A stretch of DNA of 64,000 nt from NCBI RefSeq assembly GCF_010500925.1, contig NZ_QVMG01000001.1, positions 517,618 through 581,617 of the forward strand, given 5' to 3'. A program made the translations under genes and the position numbers. The notes under the pieces are model-generated. The model had not been told where the DNA came from. It saw only the letters and a program-made list of their open reading frames with translations, and made no database searches. The first letter of the stretch is position 1; each line of letters begins with the position of its first letter. This DNA comes from Parabacteroides sp. 52. GTDB taxonomy: Bacteria > Bacteroidota > Bacteroidia > Bacteroidales > Tannerellaceae. Positions 1-11,058 of this stretch are shown here, piece after piece.

Positions 1-338
1 ATTGCCAAGTCTTTTTCTATATAGGTATCCGAGGTAGGTAGGTAAGCTTCCGGTTGGTAATAATCGTAATAAGAAACGAAATATTCTACGGCGTTATGGG
101 GGAAGAAAGACTTAAATTCACTGTATAACTGTGCCGCCAAGGTCTTATTATGGCTCAAAATCAATGTGGGCCTTTGGATTTCCTTTATGACATTGGCTAT
201 GGTAAAAGTCTTCCCGGAACCGGTTACCCCTAACAGCGTTTGAAAAGGAACCCCTGAACGGATTCCTTCTGTTAATGCAGCGATGGCTTCCGGTTGATCT
301 CCGGTGGGACTAAAAGAAGAAGTTAACTCAAACCCCAT
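1..338 (-). CDS. uvrB: Excinuclease ABC subunit UvrB, N-terminal part (cut by window edge)
   Basis: The reverse strand from the ATG at 338 reads an open frame of 112 codons running off the left edge. It contains the UvrB N-terminus: a GDQPEAI Q-motif, a Walker [21 protein letters not shown], and the aromatic beta-hairpin [12 protein letters not shown] that inserts between DNA strands. UvrB is the damage-verifying helicase-like subunit of nucleotide excision repair in the cytoplasm. It starts 3 bases after the stop of the PspC gene, so the two are probably one transcript. Family identity is very clear; only the first sixth of the protein is visible. Confidence 0.97.
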   Translation of the reverse strand, partial: MGFELTSSFSPTGDQPEAIAALTEGIRSGVPFQTLLGVTGSGKTFTIANVIKEIQRPTLILSHNKTLAAQLYSEFKSFFPHNAVEYFVSYYDYYQPEAYLPTSDTYIEKDLA

Positions 339-341
339 TCT

Positions 342-539
342 TTACACATTCTCCTCTTTGGGCATCACAAGCCAGAGGATAAAATAAACGATGACCCCGG
401 CAAATGCAGTAAAAAAGCTCAATAACACATAAGCGACGCGTACAAGAGTCTTATCCAGGTTAAAATAGTTGGCAATACCTGCACAAACACCTGCAATCAT
501 TTTATCACTCGAACGCTTCAGACTTTTTTTCTCTTCCAT
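342..539 (-). CDS. PspC-domain small membrane protein
   Basis: A 65-residue protein with the PspC pattern: a basic N-terminus, SSDKMIAGVCAGIANYF, then LVRVAYVLLSFFTAFAGVIVYFILWLVMP, which forms one or two membrane passes. PspC proteins act at the inner membrane in envelope stress responses; small stand-alone versions are common in Bacteroidetes and their exact role is not known. An upstream in-frame ATG at 572 exists, but the promoter -7 box covers 572-579, so the ATG at 539 (MEEKKSL) is the supportable start. It is followed at once by uvrB, suggesting co-transcription. Confidence 0.85.
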   Translation of the reverse strand: MEEKKSLKRSSDKMIAGVCAGIANYFNLDKTLVRVAYVLLSFFTAFAGVIVYFILWLVMPKEENV

Positions 540-571
540 AATTTCTCTTTTGTTTAACTTGATTATACGCA

Positions 572-603
572 CAAAGTTACTTATTACTTATGAAATTTAC
601 AAA
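572..603 (-). promoter_or_regulatory. Bacteroidetes-type promoter for PspC-uvrB
   Basis: On the minus strand TTTG (600-603) is followed after 20 bp by TAACTTTG (572-579), matching the Bacteroidetes primary sigma consensus TTTG-N19/20-TAnnTTTG. It leaves a short leader before the ATG at 539. Confidence 0.75.
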
Positions 604-744
604 TAGCACAACTTGCTCCTATGTCGAAGACAAGCGCAAACAATTCAATCATAAAACAAAAAATAATCTGCCAATATGAAAAATAATCCCCCTTTTTTCA
701 TCTCTTTTTTGACGCTTCTCTATCTGCAATCTGTAAAAAGTTTC

Positions 745-752
745 TATCTTCG
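745..752 (+). promoter_or_regulatory. Possible -7 box for the DUF3332 gene
   Basis: TATCTTCG, a near match to TAnnTTTG, lies 28 bases before the ATG at 781. No TTG element is visible at the expected distance, so this is tentative. Confidence 0.35.
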
Positions 753-780
753 CTGCCTATAACATTTTTAAATTAATAGT

Positions 781-1332
781 ATGAAGAGAAAAAGTTTAAG
801 CGTATTGGTTGCAGCAACTGTTGCTAGCAGTGTTCTATTCTCGTCTTGTATTGGCTCTTTCAGCCTGTCAAACAAATTATTAGATTGGAACAGAAATATC
901 GATAGCAAGTTTATCAATGAATTGGTATTTATCGCATTCTGGATCGTACCTGTTTATGAAATCGCTGCTGTTGCAGATGTATTAGTACTTAACTCTATTG
1001 AATTCTGGAGTGGTAACAATCCGGTAGCAGATGCAGGTACAGTGAAAACAATAAACACTGAAAAAGGTATTTATACTGTGGAAACAAAAGCAGACGGATA
1101 CCACATCGAAAAAGAAGGTGAAAAAGCAATCGACCTTGTTTTTGACAAATCAGATAAAAGCTGGAGCGTTGAAGCAGATGGAGAAAGCAATAAATTACTT
1201 CGTTTCGAAGATGAGGATAAAGTAGTTATGTTTTTACCTGACGGTCAGGAAATGGCAGTTGAATTAAACCAGGCTGGCGTCTTGGCATTCAAACAAGTAG
1301 TAAATAATTATACATTCTACGCAGCTCGTTAA
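781..1332 (+). CDS. DUF3332 family lipoprotein
   Basis: A 183-residue protein with a lipoprotein signal peptide; the lipobox reads LFSSC with the lipidated Cys at residue 23. Residues about 24-75 contain the DUF3332 pattern with conserved Asn/Trp residues (KLLDWNRNI) and a hydrophobic stretch around FIAFWIVPVYEIAAVADVLV; the C-terminal 100 residues are beta-rich and charged. DUF3332 has no known function. It stands alone, with a terminator right after it. Family recognition is from memory of the conserved N-terminal part. Confidence 0.8.
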   Translation: MKRKSLSVLVAATVASSVLFSSCIGSFSLSNKLLDWNRNIDSKFINELVFIAFWIVPVYEIAAVADVLVLNSIEFWSGNNPVADAGTVKTINTEKGIYTVETKADGYHIEKEGEKAIDLVFDKSDKSWSVEADGESNKLLRFEDEDKVVMFLPDGQEMAVELNQAGVLAFKQVVNNYTFYAAR

Positions 1333-1350
1333 TGAGTCGCAAAGAAAGAT

Positions 1351-1385
1351 AAAAAGCAAATCGATACATCATCGGTTTGCTTTTC
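1351..1385 (+). terminator. Intrinsic terminator after the DUF3332 gene
   Basis: The stem AAAAGCAAA-CGAT pairs with ATCG-TTTGCTTTT around a 5-base loop, 19 bases after the stop codon, and ends in a T-run. Confidence 0.75.
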
Positions 1386-1431
1386 ACTTTCTGTTTTTAA
1401 GAAGGAAAACACCTTAAACAGATAAAACTAA

Positions 1432-4827
<3,396 letters not shown>

Positions 4828-4848
4828 TAACCCGATAGTAAAAACTTA

Positions 4849-4886
4849 AAAAGGGCTGTCCGTTCATCCGGACAGCCCTTTTTTCT
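4849..4886. terminator. Bidirectional terminator between convergent genes
   Basis: AAGGGCTGTCCG and CGGACAGCCCTT form a 12-bp perfect stem with a 6-base loop region, with A-run before and T-run after. It lies between the beta-galactosidase and the convergent ferredoxin gene and can serve both. Confidence 0.88.
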
Positions 4887-4914
4887 TTAGGAACAAAGTG
4901 GCAGCTTAGTAGCC

Positions 4915-5724
4915 TTATTTCAATACATCCAATCTATTCTTCTTCATCTCCGGATGATGATAACGTCCCTTCTTCAGAGAGATTTTCCCATATTCAATGG
5001 CACGCACAGGGCAATAATGGATACAAGCCAGGCATTGCACACAGCTACCTTTTGCCCATTGCGGCCGACCATCCGCGCGTAGAGAGATCGTTCCTGTCGG
5101 ACACATAGTGGCACAAAGACCACAATCGATACAGTTATCCGTGGCATAAAAAGCATTCTTTTGAATGGCCAAACGAGCGAACAGCGGATAAACCAACCGG
5201 CTTTTGAGAAAAGGAATAGGACCACGTACGTATAAATCCGCACGCGAATTGGCATGAGTCTTCACACTCTCCACAATTGCTTTCAATTGCTGGGGCGCTT
5301 GTCCCAATTTCCTGTTTTCCACCTCTTTTTTATCCACATCAAATCCCGGCAACAGAATATAATTATTGGGCATCTGTATGGAATAAGCAGCAGAAAGGGA
5401 GAGTCCCCTCCTACGCAACGCTTTGCGTATCATCTTATCCGTATGCCCGCATTCGTCTCCGCAAGTAGACAGGGAGTAAATAGATGGATTCTTATCCCCC
5501 TTCAAATGCCATCGGGAAAGAAACTGCATCACAGGCACCGCTGGTCCCCAGGAATGCACCGGATACACCAAGAATACCGATTCTCCGTTTTCCAGAGAAT
5601 AAACAAGTTCCCGTGTTTCCTTCCGTAACTCATCCGCAATGGAGATCAACGGTTCTCCAAAGATTATACTTAACTCCTTTGCTACCCACAAGGAATTACC
5701 TGTTCCTGTAAAATAAAAAATCAT
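4915..5724 (-). CDS. EFR1-type flavodoxin/ferredoxin fusion protein
   Basis: 269 residues. The N-terminus begins MIFYFTGTGNSLWVAK, the FMN phosphate loop of a flavodoxin fold; the C-terminus has two complete 4Fe-4S motifs, Cys198/201/204/208 and Cys228/231/234/238, each ending in CP. This is the EFR1 architecture, a cytoplasmic electron carrier whose partners are unknown. It starts 40 bases after the stop of the upstream sugar-isomerase-like gene on the same strand; no promoter was seen in that gap, so read-through is plausible. Confidence 0.9.
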   Translation of the reverse strand: MIFYFTGTGNSLWVAKELSIIFGEPLISIADELRKETRELVYSLENGESVFLVYPVHSWGPAVPVMQFLSRWHLKGDKNPSIYSLSTCGDECGHTDKMIRKALRRRGLSLSAAYSIQMPNNYILLPGFDVDKKEVENRKLGQAPQQLKAIVESVKTHANSRADLYVRGPIPFLKSRLVYPLFARLAIQKNAFYATDNCIDCGLCATMCPTGTISLRADGRPQWAKGSCVQCLACIHYCPVRAIEYGKISLKKGRYHHPEMKKNRLDVLK

Positions 5725-5764
5725 CTATACATTCTTTCGGCGACATGGCCGAATATACATACGA

Positions 5765-6646
5765 TCAATACACAAACGCTGAATTATTCAAGAAGTCAAA
5801 GCTTTCTTTCACGCTGGCTTCCGGTGCGTTGTTGGTATATTGTTCTACTTCTACATACCAATCTTTCACATTGTTTGCTTTCATTTGTTCAAAGATCGGT
5901 TGGAAGTTCATCTTGCCGCTGGCACCAATTTCTTTCTCGTCTTTGATATGAACGGTTTTAATCTGGCTGGCATAGTTCTTCAGGTATTCAGCCGGATCAT
6001 ACCCACCTACCTGACACCAATATACGTCTAACTGGAAGAACACATGATTCTTGCTTACGTTATTCAACAAGAAGTCATAAATCAGTTGATCCTCTATTTT
6101 CTTGAATTCGAAATCGTGATTGTGGTATCCAAAGGCGATGCTGGCTGCCGCTGTTTTATATCCCACAGAAGTGAAATAATCACAGTACATCTTCAGATCA
6201 TCCAATGTCGTTTCATTATTTACCGGCATCCAGGGTTGAACCATATATTTCACACCTAATTGGTTATGTGCTTCGATGGCTTTATCCCACCAAGCCATAA
6301 TTTCAGCTTCTTTCTCTTTGGAGAAAGCCTGGCTTAAGTGTGCACTGGTACATTTCACACCCAGATCATCACATATTTTCTTAAACTCAGCAGGTGCTAA
6401 ACCATATATTTTACCATCGTCATAACCTGCTGTCTCTACATTTTTGTATCCCATCTTAGCCACAGATTCCATCACGGCTTTGATGCCTTGTTCTTTCACC
6501 ATTTCACGCAAGGAATACAATTGCAGGCCTATAAATTTTTCACTGCCTGCAGCTTTTCCTGCACAAGAAGATAATAATTGAGGAGCTACCAAGCCTCCGG
6601 CAAGCATAAGGGAAGCATTTTTTAAAAAGTCACGTCTGTTTTGCAT
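5765..6646 (-). CDS. Secreted sugar phosphate isomerase/epimerase-like protein
   Basis: 293 residues. The N-terminus RRDFLKNASLMLAGG resembles a twin-arginine signal and is followed by LLSSC, a lipobox. The body is a xylose-isomerase-like TIM barrel: GLQLYSLREMV at the first strand, FGYHNHDFEF, QLDVYWCQVGG, VHIKDE and a final WYVEVEQY. The His/Asp/Glu residues in these strands are those that bind the metal in AP-endonuclease-2/xylose isomerase barrels. Many Bacteroidetes paralogues exist and act on unknown sugars or sugar acids. Substrate unknown. Confidence 0.88.
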   Translation of the reverse strand: MQNRRDFLKNASLMLAGGLVAPQLLSSCAGKAAGSEKFIGLQLYSLREMVKEQGIKAVMESVAKMGYKNVETAGYDDGKIYGLAPAEFKKICDDLGVKCTSAHLSQAFSKEKEAEIMAWWDKAIEAHNQLGVKYMVQPWMPVNNETTLDDLKMYCDYFTSVGYKTAAASIAFGYHNHDFEFKKIEDQLIYDFLLNNVSKNHVFFQLDVYWCQVGGYDPAEYLKNYASQIKTVHIKDEKEIGASGKMNFQPIFEQMKANNVKDWYVEVEQYTNNAPEASVKESFDFLNNSAFVY

Positions 6647-6682
6647 AATACTTTATTTATTAGATTCACTTGAGAATTTGCA

Positions 6683-6690
6683 CAAAAGTA
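6683..6690 (-). promoter_or_regulatory. -7 box upstream of the isomerase-like gene
   Basis: TACTTTTG on the minus strand, 36 bases before the start codon at 6646. No clear TTTG element was found 19-20 bp upstream. Confidence 0.45.
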
Positions 6691-6768
6691 AGACTATTTC
6701 CTATGAGCGTTGACTTAAACACGTTAAAATCTAAAAAAACTATCAAGTCGACACAGGAAAAGGTATAC

Positions 6769-7755
6769 TTAGCGGATCGGATGAGCCGCTACTCCCTCCA
6801 GGGTTATCTGTACCGGTTGAATAAAACCTTGCGCGTCAAAAGTCATTTTGTCAATACAAGTTGCCCGGTGATCGCGCGCCTTATCCCCTAAAGGACGACG
6901 ATGATATACGATATAATAATCTTCCGTACCCGGCACCTGCATAATCGAATGATGACCTGCACTGGTAGCTACCGTATCGTCTTGTTGAAGGATTTTCCCG
7001 ATGCGTTCGAAAGGTCCGAAAGGCGAATCGGCAATTGCGTATGCCACTGAATATTCAGGGCCTCCCCATCCGCCTTCACTCCACATAAAGTAATATTTTC
7101 CATTTTTCTTGAACATAAAAGGACCTTCTACATAATTCTCCGGAGTTACTTCTTTATAGATCTCCCCATCATCGAAAGGCTCCAAAGCAGTAAAATCGTC
7201 ATTCAATTTGACCATATTACAATGTCTCCATCCGCCATAATACATATAATACGTATCATCGTCATCGCGAAAGACAAACTGGTCGATAGGTTGTGCCCCG
7301 TTTATAATTTCATTGATAAGCGGTTTTCCCAACAAATCGGTATACGGTCCTTCGGGTTTATCACTGACAGCCACGCCAATGCCCCCTACTTCTCCTTCAT
7401 GTACATCATTCGCACTGAAAAGGAAATAATACTTTCCGTTTTTATTGATCACCGACGGAGCCCACATGGCTCGCTTGGCCCATTTGACTTCCGTCGTATC
7501 CAGGATACTGGCATGTTTGGTCCAGTTTACCAGATCCTTGGACGAAAAACAGTCAAAGAATGTTTGTTTCTCATAGACATCACTCCAGGTAGGATAGATC
7601 CAATAGGTATCTCCATAAATGATGCCTTCGGGATCCGCATACCATCCTTCAAAAACAGGGTTTCCACTCATAGCAACCGCTTCCGCTTGCTTTTTGGATT
7701 GTCCACAGGCTGTCAGGCCCAACCATACAGCCACAAAAAAACACAGATGTTTCAT
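6769..7755 (-). CDS. Glycoside hydrolase family 43 lipoprotein
   Basis: 328 residues from the ATG at 7755; a further 30 in-frame codons upstream lack signal-peptide character, whereas this start gives MKHLCFFVAVWLGLTAC with a lipobox Cys. The GH43 five-bladed propeller carries the three acidic residues: the base Asp in GWYADPEG, the second Asp in AQPIDQFVF and the acid Glu in YVEGPFMF. Family members are arabinofuranosidases, xylosidases or galactosidases; the specificity cannot be read here. The gene follows serine dehydratase after 25 bases on the same strand, which looks like shared transcription rather than shared function. Confidence 0.9.
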   Translation of the reverse strand: MKHLCFFVAVWLGLTACGQSKKQAEAVAMSGNPVFEGWYADPEGIIYGDTYWIYPTWSDVYEKQTFFDCFSSKDLVNWTKHASILDTTEVKWAKRAMWAPSVINKNGKYYFLFSANDVHEGEVGGIGVAVSDKPEGPYTDLLGKPLINEIINGAQPIDQFVFRDDDDTYYMYYGGWRHCNMVKLNDDFTALEPFDDGEIYKEVTPENYVEGPFMFKKNGKYYFMWSEGGWGGPEYSVAYAIADSPFGPFERIGKILQQDDTVATSAGHHSIMQVPGTEDYYIVYHRRPLGDKARDHRATCIDKMTFDAQGFIQPVQITLEGVAAHPIR

Positions 7756-7780
7756 ACGTAATACACTTAAAGAATTAGAA

Positions 7781-8983
7781 TTAATTATTATATTTCTTTG
7801 CCAGCCCTCCTTCCGAGGTTTCTTTATATAAACTGGGCAAATCATTTCCTGTCTGACGCATCACTTCGACTACTTGATCAAAACTCACCCGGTGTTTCCC
7901 ATCGGAGAAGTTTGCAAAGGCATTGGCATCCAAGGCACGGGCTGCCGCAAAAGCATTCCGTTCGATACAAGGTATCTGCACAAGGCCACAAACCGGATCA
8001 CAGGTAAGTCCCAAATGATGCTCCAAGCCCATCTCCGCAGCATATTCGATCTGTGCCGGTGTACCCCCAAACAACTGACAGGCCGCACCGGCTCCCATTG
8101 CACAAGCCACGCCTACTTCTCCCTGACAGCCCACCTCTGCCCCTGAAACGGACGCATTGGTACGTACCACATTCCCAAACAATCCCGCTGTTGCCAACGC
8201 ACGTAAGATACGGGAATCACGGAAGTCCCGCGACTCTTTCAGGTGATATAAGACGGCGGGCAGAACCCCACAGGAACCACAGGTAGGAGCAGTGACAATA
8301 CGGCCTCCACAGGCATTCTCTTCGGATACGGCTAAAGCATAGGCATACACCTTTCCCCGCCCTTTTATACTGCCTCCATAGCCTTTGGCACGTATCAGAT
8401 AATCGGAGGCTTTCCGCCGGATGCCCAAGCCGCCCGGCAGAATCCCTTCGGACTCCAGCCCTTTTTGCACAGCCAACTGCATAATATCCCATACCTCAGC
8501 CAGGTAATCCAGGATCTCCGGTCCTTCACATTGCTCTACATATTCCCAGTACGAATGTCCGGTACGCTCACACCAATTCTGTATATCGCGGATGGTATGC
8601 ATATCATATATCTCTACCGTCTTTTGTTCATTGAAGGTCTCATTGGCCAGCGTGCCTCCCCCAATGCTGTAAACCATCCAGGACTCCTGCAATTCGTCCC
8701 TTTCGTTGAATGATTCGAACTTCATACCGTTCGGATGAAAAGGAAGAAAGACCTTGGGTTCCCACAGAATGGTGGTTGGTACCACCGGCTGAAGCACTTC
8801 CAATATAGCGGCATCTGTCAAGTGCCCTTTCCCAGTTGCTGCCAGGCTCCCATACAAAGTAACACACAGATGGTGAGCGTTTCCGTTGCGTTCGAGAAAG
8901 ATTTGCGCCGCCCGTCGGGGTCCCATCGTATGACTGCTGGACGGACCGTTTCCTATACGGTATATTTGTCTGATTGATTCCAT
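7781..8983 (-). CDS. sdaA: L-serine ammonia-lyase, single-chain iron-sulfur type
   Basis: 400 residues covering both the beta domain (SSSHTMGPRRAA near the N-terminus) and the alpha domain with the cluster cysteines in APTCGSCGVLP and CDPVCGLVQIPC. It deaminates L-serine to pyruvate and ammonia using an oxygen-labile 4Fe-4S cluster. The usual length is about 400-460 residues. It is divergent from cobQ with a -7 box of its own in the 101-base gap. The fused alpha/beta form is the common one in anaerobes of this group. Confidence 0.95.
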   Translation of the reverse strand: MESIRQIYRIGNGPSSSHTMGPRRAAQIFLERNGNAHHLCVTLYGSLAATGKGHLTDAAILEVLQPVVPTTILWEPKVFLPFHPNGMKFESFNERDELQESWMVYSIGGGTLANETFNEQKTVEIYDMHTIRDIQNWCERTGHSYWEYVEQCEGPEILDYLAEVWDIMQLAVQKGLESEGILPGGLGIRRKASDYLIRAKGYGGSIKGRGKVYAYALAVSEENACGGRIVTAPTCGSCGVLPAVLYHLKESRDFRDSRILRALATAGLFGNVVRTNASVSGAEVGCQGEVGVACAMGAGAACQLFGGTPAQIEYAAEMGLEHHLGLTCDPVCGLVQIPCIERNAFAAARALDANAFANFSDGKHRVSFDQVVEVMRQTGNDLPSLYKETSEGGLAKKYNN

Positions 8984-9020
8984 TTCCTATATCAATAATT
9001 AGATGTGTATAAAGTCAGGT

Positions 9021-9028
9021 CAAAGATA
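9021..9028 (-). promoter_or_regulatory. -7 box for serine dehydratase
   Basis: TATCTTTG on the minus strand, 37 bases upstream of the start at 8983; perfect match to TAnnTTTG, but no TTTG at the expected distance. Confidence 0.55.
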
Positions 9029-9051
9029 GGCATAATCCCCCTGTTTTTCAT

Positions 9052-9059
9052 TAGTTTTG
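9052..9059 (+). promoter_or_regulatory. -7 box for cobQ
   Basis: TAGTTTTG on the plus strand, 25 bases before the cobQ start; the leader is too short for a cobalamin riboswitch. Confidence 0.5.
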
Positions 9060-9084
9060 CATCCCGTTAGCAAATATATTCTCC

Positions 9085-10578
9085 ATGAAAGAAAGATTAA
9101 AACCCATTATGTTTGTCGGAACCTGTTCCGATGCCGGCAAAAGTGTGATCAACGCTGCTTTTTGCCGCATATTCAAACAAGATGGATACCAGCCGGCTCC
9201 CTTCAAAGCACAGAATATGTCCCTCAACTCCTACTCCACAGCCGAAGGCGGAGAGATGGGACGCGCCCAGGTGGTGCAGGCCGAAGCCTGTGGTATTGTT
9301 CCACATACCGACATGAATCCGGTACTGCTCAAACCGACCCATGATAAGAGTTCGCAGGTTGTTGTCAACGGAAAGCCTGTAGGCAATATGTCCGCCAAAG
9401 AGTATTTTGGCAAAGAGAAAGAAAAAGAAGAGCTATTCGAGGAGGTTGTAAAGGCTTTCAAACGGTTGGAAAACAGGTATAACCCGATTGTTCTGGAAGG
9501 TGCCGGGAGCATTTCGGAGTTGAATCTGCGGGACCGCGATATTACCAATATGCGCATGGCATTACAAACAGGTGCCGCCACCTATCTGATTGCCGACATT
9601 GATCGTGGAGGGGTATTCGGCTCGGTTTACGGAACGATCGCTTTACTCAAACCCGAAGAACGGGCTCTTATCAAAGGCATCATCATCAATAAGTTCCGGG
9701 GGGATATTTCTTTGTTTGAAGACGGACGACGGATGATAGAAGAGCTCACCGGCATCCCGGTAGTCGGCATCCTGCCCTGGTTCAGAGATATTCAGATCGA
9801 AGAAGAAGATTCGGTCGCTCTGGAAATGAAACGTAACACCTACCAGAAAGGGAAAATCAATATCGCTATCATCCTGTTGAAACGCATGTCCAACTTCACC
9901 GACTTTGATGTTCTGGAAATGGATCCGCGCTTCAACCCCTATTACACACAAGACACACAAGAAATAGAGAAAGCCGACATCATCCTGTTGCCCGGTTCCA
10001 AAAACACATTAGCCGATCTGCAAAACATACGGGCCAATGGCATAGCCGATGCCATCATACAAGCGCACAAAGCAGGCAAAAAAATCATCGGTATCTGTGG
10101 TGGCTACCAGATGATGGGAGTGCGCCTGGAAGACCCGAAAGGACTGGAAGGACCTATCCCTTCTGTCCCCGGATTGGGATTATTACCGATTACCACCGTT
10201 ATTGATACAGAAAAAATCACCACACAAAACAGCTTTCATTTCCTCCCGGATCCTTCCGGTGAACTCTGCCGCGGATATGAAATACATATGGGACGCACCA
10301 CCCTGTTAAACGGAGCCGAAGAACGGCCGGTCGTTCGTCTGCACACCCAACAAACAGACGGTTATTACCTGCACGCGCACTGCTGGGGCACCTATATGCA
10401 CGGCATACTGGATAACCCGGTCGTATTAGACCATTTGGCCGAAGGCTTTGCCCACCCGGAAAAAGAGACACCTTTCGATTATGCTGCTTTCAAAGAAACG
10501 CAATACGACAAACTCGCCGAACGGGTACGTTCCCATATGGATATGAAGTATATTTATCAAACATTGCTCGCAAATTAA
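9085..10578 (+). CDS. cobQ: Cobyric acid synthase
   Basis: 497 residues, the normal length. The N-terminal dethiobiotin-synthetase-like ATPase starts at VGTCSDAGKSVINAA, followed by KAQNMSLNS; the C-terminal type 1 glutamine amidotransferase has the nucleophile Cys338 in GICGGYQMMG and the late His in TYMHGILDN. CobQ amidates four carboxyl groups of adenosylcobyrinic acid diamide using glutamine and ATP. No other cobalamin gene is in the window. The gene is followed directly by a palindromic repeat array that may end its transcript. Confidence 0.97.
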   Translation: MKERLKPIMFVGTCSDAGKSVINAAFCRIFKQDGYQPAPFKAQNMSLNSYSTAEGGEMGRAQVVQAEACGIVPHTDMNPVLLKPTHDKSSQVVVNGKPVGNMSAKEYFGKEKEKEELFEEVVKAFKRLENRYNPIVLEGAGSISELNLRDRDITNMRMALQTGAATYLIADIDRGGVFGSVYGTIALLKPEERALIKGIIINKFRGDISLFEDGRRMIEELTGIPVVGILPWFRDIQIEEEDSVALEMKRNTYQKGKINIAIILLKRMSNFTDFDVLEMDPRFNPYYTQDTQEIEKADIILLPGSKNTLADLQNIRANGIADAIIQAHKAGKKIIGICGGYQMMGVRLEDPKGLEGPIPSVPGLGLLPITTVIDTEKITTQNSFHFLPDPSGELCRGYEIHMGRTTLLNGAEERPVVRLHTQQTDGYYLHAHCWGTYMHGILDNPVVLDHLAEGFAHPEKETPFDYAAFKETQYDKLAERVRSHMDMKYIYQTLLAN

Positions 10579-10586
10579 CGGAATAT

Positions 10587-10680
10587 TCTACTGTTGATAG
10601 CTATCGTCACTACTGATGATAGCTATCGTTACTACTGATGATAGCTATCGTTACTACTGACGATAGCTATCAACAGTAGA
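10587..10680. repeat. Palindromic array, four 22-bp units (locus A)
   Basis: Four head-to-tail 22-bp units at 10588, 10610, 10632 and 10654; units 2 and 3 are identical. Every unit centres on the palindrome GATAGCTATC. The two ends (10587-10609 and 10658-10680) are a perfect 23-bp inverted repeat bounded by TCTACTG and CAGTAGA. It lies 9 bases after cobQ and just before the phosphate promoters. It has no unique spacers, so it is not a CRISPR. A role as terminator, mRNA-end structure or protein site is inference. Confidence 0.95.
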
Positions 10681-10695
10681 TTAATGCCAAAATCA

Positions 10696-10756
10696 ATCTT
10701 ATTTTTTCCGTAACAAAATAGTCACAGGCCTGTAATATCGTGGAAATACATTTGCA
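10696..10756 (+). promoter_or_regulatory. Pho-type promoter copy 1
   Basis: This 61-bp block aligns without gaps to 10969-11029 upstream of pstS. Shared blocks are ATCTTA, CGTAACAA-ATAGT, GTAATATC and ATACATTTGCA. TACATTTG at 10747-10754 is a -7 box. It drives a short broken frame at 10780. Regulation by the PhoB-like protein encoded at 15531 is inferred. Confidence 0.7.
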
Positions 10757-10779
10757 TCGGAATTAGTAAGAAACGATGA

Positions 10780-10905
10780 ATGAAGAAAAGTATTATTACT
10801 GTATTAAGTGGGCTATGTTTGTTTAGTAATGGATTTGCACAAGGGCAACCCGAAACGGATCTCTACTGTCGACTTCGTTTTTTGTTTTATACTTTTCGAT
10901 TGTAA
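10780..10905 (+). pseudogene. Remnant of an exported protein gene, 41 codons
   Basis: An ATG 25 bases after promoter copy 1 opens a 41-codon frame: a convincing signal peptide (MKKSIITVLSGLCLFSNGFA, then QGQPE), followed by about 16 residues without exported-protein character and a stop. In relatives a phosphate-inducible porin often sits ahead of pstS, so this may be the stump of such a gene; that is inference. A real very short secreted peptide cannot be excluded. Bases 10906-10968 hold nothing recognisable. Confidence 0.5.
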
Positions 10906-10968
10906 CTTAGAGTTATCCATAAGTAAAATATGTATACTTGTTGCCAAATAACAGTTATACATAGTCAA

Positions 10969-11029
10969 ATCTTAACAGAATCGTAACAATATAGTTGGTT
11001 GCCCGTAATATCCTACCCATACATTTGCA
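10969..11029 (+). promoter_or_regulatory. Pho-type promoter copy 2, drives pstS operon
   Basis: CTTAACA and CGTAACA form two 7-bp direct repeats separated by 4 bp, the geometry of a Pho box, followed by the -7 box TACATTTG at 11020-11027, 31 bases before pstS. The block aligns ungapped with copy 1, 273 bp upstream. Confidence 0.75.
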
Positions 11030-11058
11030 GCGTATAAATTAGAAATCAAACAAAGAAA

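Noticed and set aside
8984..9084. Cobalamin riboswitch before cobQ
   Set aside because: After the -7 box only about 20 bases of leader remain and no B12-box-like sequence is seen.
10587..10680. CRISPR array
   Set aside because: Units are contiguous 22-bp palindromes without unique spacers and no cas gene is near. The same holds for loci B and C.
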